From: Marinobacter iranensis
GTDB lineage: Bacteria > Pseudomonadota > Gammaproteobacteria > Pseudomonadales > Oleiphilaceae
Length of the DNA stretch: 64,000 nucleotides
Direction of reading: 5' to 3'
Assembly (NCBI RefSeq): GCF_029207565.1
Contig: NZ_JANCMW010000013.1
Coordinates: 36,562-100,561 of the forward strand
Part shown: one piece after another, positions 7,747 to 15,838 of the stretch
Layout of the letters: each line of letters opens with the position of its first letter
How positions within the stretch are numbered: the stretch's first letter is position 1
Translations under genes and position numbers: made by a program
The notes under the pieces: generated by a model
Seen by the model: the letters and a program-made list of their open reading frames with translations, nothing else
Database searches by the model: none
Told to the model about the DNA's origin: nothing

Positions 7747-9114
7747 TCAGATATCCCGTGCCTGTTGGGTGGCGTTGCCAATATAAGTGCCCGGTGTCAG
7801 CTCCATCAGTTCCGCCTTGGCGGAGTCGGGAATGTCCAGCGAGTCCACAAAGGCTTTGATGACCTCAGGTGTCATCGCCTTGCCACGGGTCAGCGCCTTG
7901 AGTTTCTCGTAGGGCTTTTCGATGTTGTAGCGGCGCATGACGGTCTGGATGGGCTCTGCAAGAACTTCCCAGGCGTGGTCCAGGTCTTCATCCAGTCGGG
8001 CCGGGTTGATTTCCAGCTTGCTCAGGCCTTTCAGTGTGGCTTCATAGGCGATCAGGCTGTGGGCGAAACCGACACCGAGGTTGCGCAGAACAGTGGAGTC
8101 GGTCAGGTCCCGCTGCCAACGTGAAATCGGTAGCTTGGCGGACAGATGGCTGAACAGGGCGTTGGCGATGCCCAGGTTGCCTTCGGAATTCTCGAAATCG
8201 ATGGGGTTGACCTTGTGGGGCATGGTGGAGGAACCCACTTCGCCTTCCACGGTTTTCTGCTTGAAATACCCTAGGGAAATGTAGCCCCAGATATCCCGGT
8301 CCAGGTCGATCAGGATGGTGTTGAAACGGGCAATGGCATCGTAGAGCTCGGCGATGTAGTCGTGGGGTTCGATCTGGGTGGTGTAGGGGTTCCAGTCCAG
8401 GCCCAGGCTTTCAATGAAGTCCTTCGCATTCTGTGCCCAGTCGATCGACGGGTAGGCCGACAGGTGGGCGTTGTAGTTGCCCACCGCACCGTTGATCTTG
8501 CCCATCAGTTCCACGCCGCGAATCTGTTTCATCTGGCGGCGCAGGCGGTAAACCACATTGGCCAGTTCCTTGCCCACGGTAGATGGCGATGCGGTCTGGC
8601 CGTGGGTGCGGGACAGCATGGGCTGTTCGGCGTGTTCGTGGGCCAGCTCGGCCAGCCGGTCGACAACGCGGTCCATGGCTGGAAGCAGCCCATGGTCCAG
8701 GCCTTCACGCAGCATCAGGGCGTGGGAGAGGTTATTGATGTCTTCGGAGGTGCAGGCAAAGTGCACGAATTCGGTGACCGCATGCAGTTCCGGAACGTCC
8801 GCGATCTTTTCCTTGATGAAGTATTCCACCGCCTTTACGTCGTGGTTGGTGGTGCGTTCAATACCCTTGATCCGCTCCGCATCCGCCAGGTTAAAGCCGG
8901 AAACCATGTCATCCAGGAACTGGTTGGCTTCGGCGGAGAAGACAGGCACTTCGGTAATGCCGGGATGGGCGGCCAGCTTCTGCAGCCAGCGGAGTTCGAC
9001 GGTGACGCGGTTCCTGATCAGGCCATACTCACTGAAAATGTCACGGAAAACGCTGACTTTGCTGCCATAGCGTCCATCCACCGGGGAAATGGCGGTCAGG
9101 GCGTTGAGTTCCAT
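7747..9114 (-). CDS. purB: Adenylosuccinate lyase
   Basis: A 455-residue member of the fumarase/aspartase superfamily that cleaves SAICAR in IMP synthesis and adenylosuccinate in AMP synthesis, releasing fumarate. The superfamily signature SSTMPHKVNPIDFEN is present near residue 295, and the catalytic histidine region is LSRTHGQTASPS near residue 170. Length matches the E. coli enzyme (456). It lies between hflD upstream and roxA downstream on the minus strand, the usual gammaproteobacterial mnmA-hflD-purB order. Confidence 0.97.
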   Translation of the reverse strand: MELNALTAISPVDGRYGSKVSVFRDIFSEYGLIRNRVTVELRWLQKLAAHPGITEVPVFSAEANQFLDDMVSGFNLADAERIKGIERTTNHDVKAVEYFIKEKIADVPELHAVTEFVHFACTSEDINNLSHALMLREGLDHGLLPAMDRVVDRLAELAHEHAEQPMLSRTHGQTASPSTVGKELANVVYRLRRQMKQIRGVELMGKINGAVGNYNAHLSAYPSIDWAQNAKDFIESLGLDWNPYTTQIEPHDYIAELYDAIARFNTILIDLDRDIWGYISLGYFKQKTVEGEVGSSTMPHKVNPIDFENSEGNLGIANALFSHLSAKLPISRWQRDLTDSTVLRNLGVGFAHSLIAYEATLKGLSKLEINPARLDEDLDHAWEVLAEPIQTVMRRYNIEKPYEKLKALTRGKAMTPEVIKAFVDSLDIPDSAKAELMELTPGTYIGNATQQARDI

Positions 9115-9193
9115 CGAAAACCTCTCAAGTCATCAAAGATACGGTCAAAAGAAAAACTGGGGGCGCATATGATACACCAGCGGCGGCCGGGAT

Positions 9194-9838
9194 TCAGTCG
9201 TAAACCGACCGGTTTGCCTTCTCCGCCAGTTCCCGGGCCGTCATGATGACCTTGCGGCGGTTGAAAATGAGCTGCCAGCGGCGTCCGCCGGTCTGATGCC
9301 AGAGTATCGAGGAACGAATGCCTGCCAGTAACAGGGCTCGTACTTTGGCGGCGTTTTCCTCGCGCTGGAGGATGGTCGGCTCACCGGTGACCTGGATGCG
9401 CTGGCGGAAGGTGCTGATGGTATCCGCGTAAATCGATGCCAGGTTGGCAACCAGGTTACCGTGGCTGTATCCAAAGTGACTGGCGGTGTGCCGAGCCTGG
9501 TCAATACGGCTGCCAATCACATCCAGCATATCGTTGTTACGTCGAAGTTTGGATGACAGGTTGATCAGGTTCAGGGCGTAACGCAGCACTTCGATATCCT
9601 GCTGCTTACTTTGCTGGCTCATAACACTGGCCAGTGTGGCCAGACCTTCCCGCAGGTCTTTCAGTTCACCGCCATACACATCCAGGGTGGTTTCCGGCTG
9701 GGTGGCGAACAGGGAACGCATGCAGGTTTCAAAGCTGGATTCCGCACACTGCCCGGAATGGGCCACTTGCTGTACCAGTGCCGACGCCTGGAAAACCCCC
9801 GCCAGGGCAAGGGTCTGGTCGTGTAATGATCGGCTCAT
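9194..9838 (-). CDS. hflD: High-frequency lysogenization protein HflD homologue
   Basis: A 214-residue, mostly helical protein of the HflD family, a membrane-associated protein that in E. coli binds the lambda CII activator. Its normal cellular role is poorly known. Recognisable blocks are QTLALAGVFQASALVQQVA at the N-terminus and RHTASHFGYSHGNLVANLA in the middle. It starts within the last 4 bases of mnmA, which indicates translational coupling, and precedes purB by 79 bases. Confidence 0.93.
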   Translation of the reverse strand: MSRSLHDQTLALAGVFQASALVQQVAHSGQCAESSFETCMRSLFATQPETTLDVYGGELKDLREGLATLASVMSQQSKQQDIEVLRYALNLINLSSKLRRNNDMLDVIGSRIDQARHTASHFGYSHGNLVANLASIYADTISTFRQRIQVTGEPTILQREENAAKVRALLLAGIRSSILWHQTGGRRWQLIFNRRKVIMTARELAEKANRSVYD

Positions 9839-10995
9839 GCGCCGGCTCCCTCGGCCTTATTGGTCGTTGCGTCCGGCTGCTGCTCGCCGTCCCGCCAGGT
9901 TTGCTCGATAACACCGCCGCCAAGGCACACTTCGCCATGATAGAAGACCACCGACTGGCCCGGCGTCACGGCCCGCTGTGCGTCGTCGAAGACCACCCTG
10001 AATCCGCTGTCCAGGGCCGTGACCACGCAGTCCTGATCCGGCTGGCGGTAACGGGTCTTGGCCTTGCAGCGGAACTCCGTTGCCGGCGGCTCACCGGCGA
10101 TCCAGTCTACCGGGCCACTGAGTAACCCACGGGAGAACAGCAGGGGATGATGTTTGCCCTGAACGGCAACCAGCACGTTGCGGGAAAGGTCTTTCTCCGC
10201 CACGTACCAGGGCTCGTCGCCGAATTCGCTCAGGCCACCAATACCCAGCCCCTGGCGCTGGCCGATGGTGTGATACATCAGGCCCTGGTGCCGGCCGATC
10301 ACCTGCCCGTCAGGCGTTTCAATATTGCCCGGTTGGGCGGGAATATACTGTTTCAGGAAGTCCCGGAACTTGCGCTCACCGATAAAGCAGATACCGGTGG
10401 AATCCTTCTTGTCATGGGTGATAAAGCCTTGCTCGGCGGCAATACGCCGTACTTCCGGTTTCTCCAGTTCGCCCACCGGGAACAGGGTGCGGGCTATGCG
10501 TTCGCCGGAGACGGCGTGCAGGAAGTAGCTCTGGTCCTTGTTGGGGTCCAGGCCTTTGAGCAGTTCGGCTTTTCCGCTGCCGTCGTTCAGCGGCCGCTGG
10601 CGTGTGTAGTGGCCCGTGGCGATGTGATCGGCACCCAGTGTGATGGCGTAGTCGAGGAAGGCGCGGAACTTCACTTCCTTATTGCACAGGATATCCGGGT
10701 TCGGGGTGCGGCCGGCCCTGTATTCAGACAGGAAGTGTTCAAACACCCGGTCCCAGTATTCCGCCGCAAAGCTGGCGGTATGCAGGGGGATGCCAATGGT
10801 CTCCGCCACTGCCTGTGCGTCCGCGAGGTCAGTCATGGCGGTGCAGTATTCGGTGCCGTCGTCTTCGTCCCAGTTTTTCATGAACAGGCCCTCCACCTGA
10901 TAGCCCTGGTCTTTCAGGAGCCAGGCTGCCACGGAAGAGTCCACGCCGCCGGACATGCCGACGATCACTCGGGTATTTTCAGGTGCTTTAGTCAT
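9835..10995 (-). CDS. mnmA: tRNA-specific 2-thiouridylase MnmA
   Basis: A roughly 386-residue enzyme that thiolates uridine 34 of tRNA-Lys, tRNA-Glu and tRNA-Gln. The PP-loop ATP motif is GMSGGVDSSVAAW. The catalytic cysteines lie in NPDILCNKEVKF and STGICFIGERKF. A C-terminal OB-like domain carries the TPGQSVVFYHGE block. I place the start at 10995, so that the N-terminus (MTKAPENTRVIVGMSGG) lines up with family members; an ATG at 11034 would add 13 residues, and neither has a strong ribosome site. It sits between nudJ and hflD in one leftward operon. Its tRNA-Lys(UUU) substrate is encoded at the right edge of the window. Confidence 0.95.
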   Translation of the reverse strand: MTKAPENTRVIVGMSGGVDSSVAAWLLKDQGYQVEGLFMKNWDEDDGTEYCTAMTDLADAQAVAETIGIPLHTASFAAEYWDRVFEHFLSEYRAGRTPNPDILCNKEVKFRAFLDYAITLGADHIATGHYTRQRPLNDGSGKAELLKGLDPNKDQSYFLHAVSGERIARTLFPVGELEKPEVRRIAAEQGFITHDKKDSTGICFIGERKFRDFLKQYIPAQPGNIETPDGQVIGRHQGLMYHTIGQRQGLGIGGLSEFGDEPWYVAEKDLSRNVLVAVQGKHHPLLFSRGLLSGPVDWIAGEPPATEFRCKAKTRYRQPDQDCVVTALDSGFRVVFDDAQRAVTPGQSVVFYHGEVCLGGGVIEQTWRDGEQQPDATTNKAEGAGA

Positions 10996-11044
10996 GTCTG
11001 GGTCTGTCGCGTTCAAAGGGGCGGATTCTAGCATTTAAGCCAGG

Positions 11045-11494
11045 TTACGTCTGCGGTTCGACAATCACATCCAGGGGAAACCGGCGGCCGTTTCGGTAAT
11101 CTTCTATGCACTGCATGACCAAAGGGCTCCGCAGCTTGTCGGATTGCTGCCGGATTTCTTCCGGTGTCAGCCAGTGGGCGGCGATAATGCCGTCATCGAG
11201 TTCACGGGTGACCCGGCTCAGCGCCCTGGCTGAAAAACAGAAACGGTAGTAGGTAACGCCGTTTGCAGGTGCCTTGTAGGTGTAGATTCCCAGGAAATGC
11301 TCCGGTTCCACCTCCCAGCCGGTCTCTTCCAGGGTTTCCCTGAGCGCTGCGTCGATAATTTTCTCGCCTTCCTCCACGTGGCCGGCAGGCTGGTTGAACA
11401 CCACCTGGCCGTGACTCACTTCCTCCACCAGCAGAAAGCGACCCTGATCGTCCTCTACAATAACGGCAACAGTGGCGTGGGGTGTCCAGGTCAT
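11045..11494 (-). CDS. nudJ: NUDIX hydrolase, NudJ-like
   Basis: A 149-residue NUDIX protein. The box is complete: GHVEEGEKIIDAALRETLEE followed by TGW (about residues 37-60). Position next to rluE and mnmA and similarity in length match NudJ (YmfB) of E. coli, which hydrolyses thiamin pyrophosphate precursors and nucleoside triphosphates. Substrate assignment is by context. The start overlaps the rluE stop by 4 bases. Confidence 0.87.
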   Translation of the reverse strand: MTWTPHATVAVIVEDDQGRFLLVEEVSHGQVVFNQPAGHVEEGEKIIDAALRETLEETGWEVEPEHFLGIYTYKAPANGVTYYRFCFSARALSRVTRELDDGIIAAHWLTPEEIRQQSDKLRSPLVMQCIEDYRNGRRFPLDVIVEPQT

Positions 11495-12132
11495 GAGCGG
11501 GGTTTTCTCCGGGGTGAGTGTTTGCGGGTTGCCGACGGTTTCCGCGCGGGCTTCGCCGCCGCCGGCGCTGGTGGATGGACCGTCATCGTCCGGAATTCCC
11601 CGGGCGAAAGTCCTTCAAGGGCCCAGTCCCCGATACCATAGCGAACCAGTCGGAGGGTAGGGAAGCCCACTGCTGCGGTCATGCGTCGGACCTGCCGGTT
11701 CTTGCCTTCGGTAATGGTTATTCGTATCCAGCTTGTGGGAACCGACTCCCGGTATCGTACCGGGGGGTTCCGGGGCCAGATATCCGGCGCTTGCATTAAC
11801 GCTACGTCTGCCGGCCGCGTTTTACCGTCTTTCAGTGTGACGCCTTCACGCAGTTGCTTCAGAGCTTTTTCAGTGATTTCGCCTTCCACCTGAACCCAGT
11901 AGGTTTTCGGCATTTTCTGCCTTGGAGAGGCGATACGGTTCTGCAGTTGACCATCGTCTGTCAGTAGCAACAGGCCTTCGGAGTCGAAATCCAGGCGCCC
12001 GGCAGGGTAGACGGCGGGGATGGTGAGCCAGTCTGCCAGGGTGGCACGACGGTGACCGTTCGTATCACCTTTTTCGTCAGTAAACTGGCACAGCACCCTG
12101 AAGGGCTTGTTAAAAAGAATCAGCGTTGCCAT
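11491..12132 (-). CDS. rluE: 23S rRNA pseudouridine synthase RluE
   Basis: A 213-residue RsuA/RluB/E/F-type pseudouridine synthase without an S4 domain, expected to modify U2457 of 23S rRNA. The catalytic aspartate is in PAGRLDFDSEGLLLLTDDG. The conserved GKNRQVRRM and VGFPTLRLVRYGIG blocks follow. The C-terminal 30 residues are Pro-, Ala-, Arg- and Lys-rich and probably disordered. It heads the nudJ-mnmA-hflD-purB-roxA leftward series. Confidence 0.93.
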   Translation of the reverse strand: MATLILFNKPFRVLCQFTDEKGDTNGHRRATLADWLTIPAVYPAGRLDFDSEGLLLLTDDGQLQNRIASPRQKMPKTYWVQVEGEITEKALKQLREGVTLKDGKTRPADVALMQAPDIWPRNPPVRYRESVPTSWIRITITEGKNRQVRRMTAAVGFPTLRLVRYGIGDWALEGLSPGEFRTMTVHPPAPAAAKPARKPSATRKHSPRRKPRS

Positions 12133-12330
12133 CGCGGCACAGGAACCTTGGTTTGGGTGGTCGGATTCGGAAAAGGTGTAGTATGCCAGAAGAAGGAGCG
12201 GATCTGCTGTGGGGGAATAGGGCGTGCAAGCACAGCCTGTCTACAGTGCGATGGGCCACATGGCCGCAAGCCACTCTGCCAGCGGTTGCGGCCCGGTGCA
12301 TTCTGTCAGGTAGTGCCGGTATCAGCAGGG
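12133..12330. other. Gap between rluE and cspD with a hairpin
   Basis: No supported gene. An 8-bp inverted repeat GGCCGCAA (12262-12269) and TTGCGGCC (12286-12293) could form a stem with a 16-nt loop. There is no T-run, so intrinsic termination is doubtful. Related genomes usually carry icd (isocitrate dehydrogenase) here; no icd remnant is recognisable. Confidence 0.4.
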
Positions 12331-12660
12331 TCAGGCGTTTGCTGCGCGAGGCTGATCCTGGTGGTATCCGCTGTCCTGACTTTGCTCCACGTCTTTACCA
12401 TCGCTGCCGGATTTCCTTTCTGAGGTATGTTCCGGCGGGCTCTGTTTCTGCGGCTGCTCCTCAGGGACAATGTTGACCGCATGGATCCCCTTGTCACTGG
12501 GTTTTTTGTCGAAGGTGACGGCCTGGCCGGCCTTTAAAGTTTTGTAACCTTCCATTTGCACTGAAGAGAAGTGAGCAAACAGATCGTCACTGCAGCCTTC
12601 CTCAATAATGAAGCCATAACCCTTGGCATTGTTAAACCACTTTACTTTGCCTCTTGGCAT
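12331..12660 (-). CDS. cspD: Cold-shock domain protein CspD-like
   Basis: A 109-residue protein. Residues 1-67 form a cold-shock OB fold with both RNA-binding motifs, KGYGFI and LFAHFS. The remaining 40 residues are hydrophilic (Gln, Ser, Glu, Asp, Lys) and probably disordered, longer than in E. coli CspD (74 residues). A strong AGGGGAG ribosome site precedes the ATG. It is divergent from clpS, as cspD is in pseudomonads and enterobacteria. CspD-type proteins bind single-stranded DNA or RNA and are linked to stationary phase. Confidence 0.9.
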   Translation of the reverse strand: MPRGKVKWFNNAKGYGFIIEEGCSDDLFAHFSSVQMEGYKTLKAGQAVTFDKKPSDKGIHAVNIVPEEQPQKQSPPEHTSERKSGSDGKDVEQSQDSGYHQDQPRAANA

Positions 12661-13004
12661 GATGAACTCCCCTGTTCTTTCACTGTCAGTGTCTTTGTTA
12701 TTGATATTGTTGCCGAGCGTTTTGCCTTACACGGATAGCTGCCTGTTACAGGTGCCCAGTATTTAAGCCCTGATTACAGGTTCCTTACGCCAATTTACAA
12801 TATTTTACATTGCTATCGTACTGTTGACCAATATTCATTCAGAGTCAATAGCAGTTATAGCGGGAATGTATGGTTGAACCGGGGCCGGAGCCTGTATCAT
12901 GACGATATTGATAACCAGCGCACGCCCGGTTCTGTCCAGTACCTTGAAAACCGGGCTGCAGACAACCATCTTTAGGAAGAGGCACCGATTTCCGGTAAAG
13001 AATC
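12661..13004. other. cspD-clpS divergent intergenic region
   Basis: 344 bases without a gene. The middle (about 12780-12860) is AT-rich and is the likely site of divergent promoters; I could not settle on convincing hexamers. A perfect 8-bp inverted repeat GCCCGGTT (12924-12931) and AACCGGGC (12949-12956), with a 17-nt loop, falls in the probable clpS leader. Confidence 0.45.
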
Positions 13005-13364
13005 ATGCGGACTATCCAGAATTCTCTACTAGTATTAAATCAGGGGGAGGACGAACAACCCGGGCGTCAGGATGATGTCAGTGTTGCTCCCGAGAAGCCT
13101 GCTCTCAAGCGTCCCGCACGCTTCAGGGTGTTGCTTCTGAACGATGATTACACACCCATGGATTTTGTCGTGGATGTGTTGATGACCTTCTTCGGAATGA
13201 ACGAAGAAAAGGCGACGCAGGTGATGCTGCTCGTCCATACGCAGGGAAAAGCCGTATGCGGGGTATATACCCGGGACATCGCGGAAACAAAGGCGGCACA
13301 GGTGAACCAGTATTCTTCGGAATGCGATCATCCGCTCCTTTGCGAGATTGAACGTGCGGACTGA
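13005..13364 (+). CDS. clpS: ClpA adaptor ClpS
   Basis: A 119-residue adaptor that delivers N-degron substrates to ClpAP. The folded core starts near residue 37 with RFRVLLLNDDYTPMDFVV, and the hydrophobic pocket that reads N-terminal Leu, Phe, Tyr and Trp is formed around LNDDYTPM and the VMLLVHTQGKAVCGVY helix. The first 35 residues are a flexible ClpA-engaging extension. clpA follows after 18 bases. The two aminoacyl transferases that create its substrates (bpt, aat) lie 4-5 kb downstream. Confidence 0.97.
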   Translation: MRTIQNSLLVLNQGEDEQPGRQDDVSVAPEKPALKRPARFRVLLLNDDYTPMDFVVDVLMTFFGMNEEKATQVMLLVHTQGKAVCGVYTRDIAETKAAQVNQYSSECDHPLLCEIERAD

Positions 13365-13382
13365 TAGACCTTGGGGTGGCCC

Positions 13383-15653
13383 ATGCTGAGCAAAGATCTT
13401 GAAATTACATTGAATACGGCCTTCAAAAGTGCCCGCGACAAGCGTCATGAGTTCATGACCGTCGAGCATCTTTTGCTGGCCTTGCTCGACAACGAATCGG
13501 CAGTGGGCGTCCTGAAAGCATGCGGTGCAGACCTGGCCCGGCTTCAGGAAGAACTCGTTGAGTTTGTGGATTCGACCACACCACTGATCCCCAGCAACGA
13601 CAGCGAGCGGGAAACACAACCCACGCTCGGATTCCAGCGCGTGCTTCAACGTGCTGTCTTTCACGTGCAATCCTCTGGCAAAAAGGAGGTGACCGGCGCC
13701 AATGTGCTGGTGGCCATCTTCAGTGAACAGGAAAGCCAGGCGGTCTATGTGCTCAAGAAGCAGAGCATTGCCCGCATTGACGTGGTGAATTTTGTTTCCC
13801 ATGGCATCTCACGCGTTCAGGGTGCCGAGGATCAGGAAGGTCATGACCAGGCGTCCCACGAGGAGGCCGGCGAGGAAGGCGGTGCTTCCCGCCCGCTGGA
13901 AAGCTATGCCACAAACCTCAACGAACAGGCCCGCCAGGGCCGCATTGATCCGCTAATCGGCCGCGAACACGAGGTGGAACGGGTGGTACAGATCCTGGTT
14001 CGCCGTCGCAAGAACAACCCGCTGCTGGTGGGTGAGGCCGGCGTGGGCAAGACCGCGATTGCCGAAGGCCTGGCCAAGCGTATTGTGGACAGTCAGGTGC
14101 CTGATATTATCGACGACGCAGTGGTCTATTCTCTGGACCTGGGCGCACTGCTGGCCGGTACCAAATATCGGGGTGATTTCGAGAAACGATTGAAAGGCCT
14201 GCTTGCGGAGCTCAAGAAAGAGAAGCATGCGATCCTGTTCATCGACGAGATCCACACCATCATTGGTGCCGGTTCCGCGTCCGGCGGTGTTATGGATGCC
14301 TCCAACCTGCTCAAGCCCATGTTGAGCTCGGGGGAAATCCGTTGCATCGGTTCCACCACCTTCCAGGAATTCCGTGGCATTTTCGAGAAGGACGCTGCTC
14401 TGGCCCGTCGCTTCCAGAAGATCGATGTGAACGAGCCCAGTGTCGAGGATACCTATCAGATCCTCAAGGGGCTGAAATCCCACTTCGAGAAGCACCACGA
14501 CCTGAAATACACCGACCAGGCATTGCGCGTGGCCTCTGAACTGTCCGAGCGCTACATCACGGACCGTCACCTGCCGGATAAGGCCATTGATGTGATTGAT
14601 GAGGCCGGCGCCCACCAGCGCCTGCTGCCCATCGCCAAGCGCAAGAAAACCATTGACGTGTCGGAAATCGAGGATGTGGTTGCGAACATTGCCCGCATTC
14701 CGCCGAAGAACGTGTCAACCAGCGACAAGGACCTGCTGCGCAATCTGGAGCGGGACCTCAAGATGGTGGTCTTCGGGCAGGACCCGGCCATCGAGTCACT
14801 GTCCACTGCCATCAAGCTGGCCCGTGCCGGCCTGAAGGCGCCCGAGAAGCCGGAAGGTGCCTTCCTGTTTGCCGGCCCCACGGGGGTGGGCAAGACCGAA
14901 GTCACCAAACAGCTTGCCAAGGTATTGGGTATCGAGCTGGTGCGCTTCGATATGTCGGAGTACATGGAGCGCCATACAGTGTCCAGGCTGATCGGTGCAC
15001 CTCCGGGGTATGTGGGTTACGACCAGGGCGGCCTGCTGACGGAATCCGTAAGCAAGCATCCGCACTGTGTACTGCTGCTGGATGAGATCGAAAAGGCCCA
15101 CCCGGAAGTCTTTAACCTGCTGTTGCAGGTGATGGACCACGGTACGCTCACGGACAACAATGGCCGCAAGGCGGATTTCCGCCATGTGATCCTGGTGATG
15201 ACCACCAACGCCGGTGCCGAGAGCATGGCCCGCCGTTCCATTGGCTTCAGCGAACAGGACCACAGCTCTGACGGTATGGAGATCATTACCAAGACCTTCA
15301 CGCCGGAGTTCCGCAACCGTCTGGACAGCATTATCCAGTTCGGTGATCTCCAGCCAGCCACCATCACGCACGTGGTGGACAAGTTCCTGACTGAACTGCA
15401 GGCCCAGTTGGATGAGAAGCATGTTGTGCTTCATGTTGACGACGCCGCGAAGGAATGGCTGGCAGAGAAGGGCTACGATGTCACCATGGGTGCACGCCCG
15501 ATGGCTCGCCTGATCCAGGACAAGATCAAGCGGCCACTGGCTGAACAGATCCTGTTCGGCCGGCTGTCAGAGCATGGCGGTGACGTGCACATTCACCTCA
15601 AGGACGACGAACTGCAATTCGAGTACGAGGACGAGCCGGCCGAGGCGGTGTAA
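13383..15653 (+). CDS. clpA: ATP-dependent Clp protease ATP-binding subunit ClpA
   Basis: A 756-residue AAA+ unfoldase that partners ClpP. The N-domain (1-145) binds ClpS. The first AAA module has Walker A GEAGVGKTAI and Walker B ILFIDEIHTIIGAG. The second has GPTGVGKTEVTKQL and VLLLDEIEKAHPEVFN. The C-terminal SSD sensor is in GARPMARLIQDKIKRPLAE. Length matches E. coli ClpA (758). The ATG at 13383 follows GGGGTGG and gives the family N-terminus; the in-frame TTG at 13371 is less likely. An intrinsic terminator follows at 15683. Confidence 0.97.
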   Translation: MLSKDLEITLNTAFKSARDKRHEFMTVEHLLLALLDNESAVGVLKACGADLARLQEELVEFVDSTTPLIPSNDSERETQPTLGFQRVLQRAVFHVQSSGKKEVTGANVLVAIFSEQESQAVYVLKKQSIARIDVVNFVSHGISRVQGAEDQEGHDQASHEEAGEEGGASRPLESYATNLNEQARQGRIDPLIGREHEVERVVQILVRRRKNNPLLVGEAGVGKTAIAEGLAKRIVDSQVPDIIDDAVVYSLDLGALLAGTKYRGDFEKRLKGLLAELKKEKHAILFIDEIHTIIGAGSASGGVMDASNLLKPMLSSGEIRCIGSTTFQEFRGIFEKDAALARRFQKIDVNEPSVEDTYQILKGLKSHFEKHHDLKYTDQALRVASELSERYITDRHLPDKAIDVIDEAGAHQRLLPIAKRKKTIDVSEIEDVVANIARIPPKNVSTSDKDLLRNLERDLKMVVFGQDPAIESLSTAIKLARAGLKAPEKPEGAFLFAGPTGVGKTEVTKQLAKVLGIELVRFDMSEYMERHTVSRLIGAPPGYVGYDQGGLLTESVSKHPHCVLLLDEIEKAHPEVFNLLLQVMDHGTLTDNNGRKADFRHVILVMTTNAGAESMARRSIGFSEQDHSSDGMEIITKTFTPEFRNRLDSIIQFGDLQPATITHVVDKFLTELQAQLDEKHVVLHVDDAAKEWLAEKGYDVTMGARPMARLIQDKIKRPLAEQILFGRLSEHGGDVHIHLKDDELQFEYEDEPAEAV

Positions 15654-15682
15654 ACGTCGCCCGAACCGGTCCTCAACCCCTG

Positions 15683-15714
15683 AAAAGCCGCGCTGGAAAC
15701 AGCGCGGCTTTTTT
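15683..15714 (+). terminator. Intrinsic terminator after clpA
   Basis: AGCCGCGCTG pairs with CAGCGCGGCT around a GAAA tetraloop and is followed by six T residues. A-rich flanking bases extend the stem. It is placed 30 bases after the clpA stop. Confidence 0.92.
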
Positions 15715-15802
15715 CTACAACAGGTTTCCAGGGCCCGATTGACTCTGCAGGGGGCTCTCCCCTGACGTTGTTGTCAATCCATTCTTCCCCGTTCTCTGTC
15801 AG

Positions 15803-15820
15803 ATTGTTGTGCACAACAAT
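15803..15820. promoter_or_regulatory. Perfect 18-bp palindrome upstream of binding-protein gene
   Basis: ATTGTTGTGCACAACAAT is an exact palindrome ending 18 bases before the ATG and just ahead of the AAGGAG site. Its size and symmetry fit an operator for a dimeric repressor. The central TTGTGCACAA differs by one base from TTGTGTACAA of the putative OspR site near position 228. The regulator is unknown. Confidence 0.6.
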
Positions 15821-15838
15821 GATAAGGAGACTCGGGAG

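Noticed and set aside
12126..12476. Plus-strand frame in the rluE-cspD gap, considered as an icd remnant
   Set aside because: The translation shows no isocitrate dehydrogenase motif and runs antisense into cspD.
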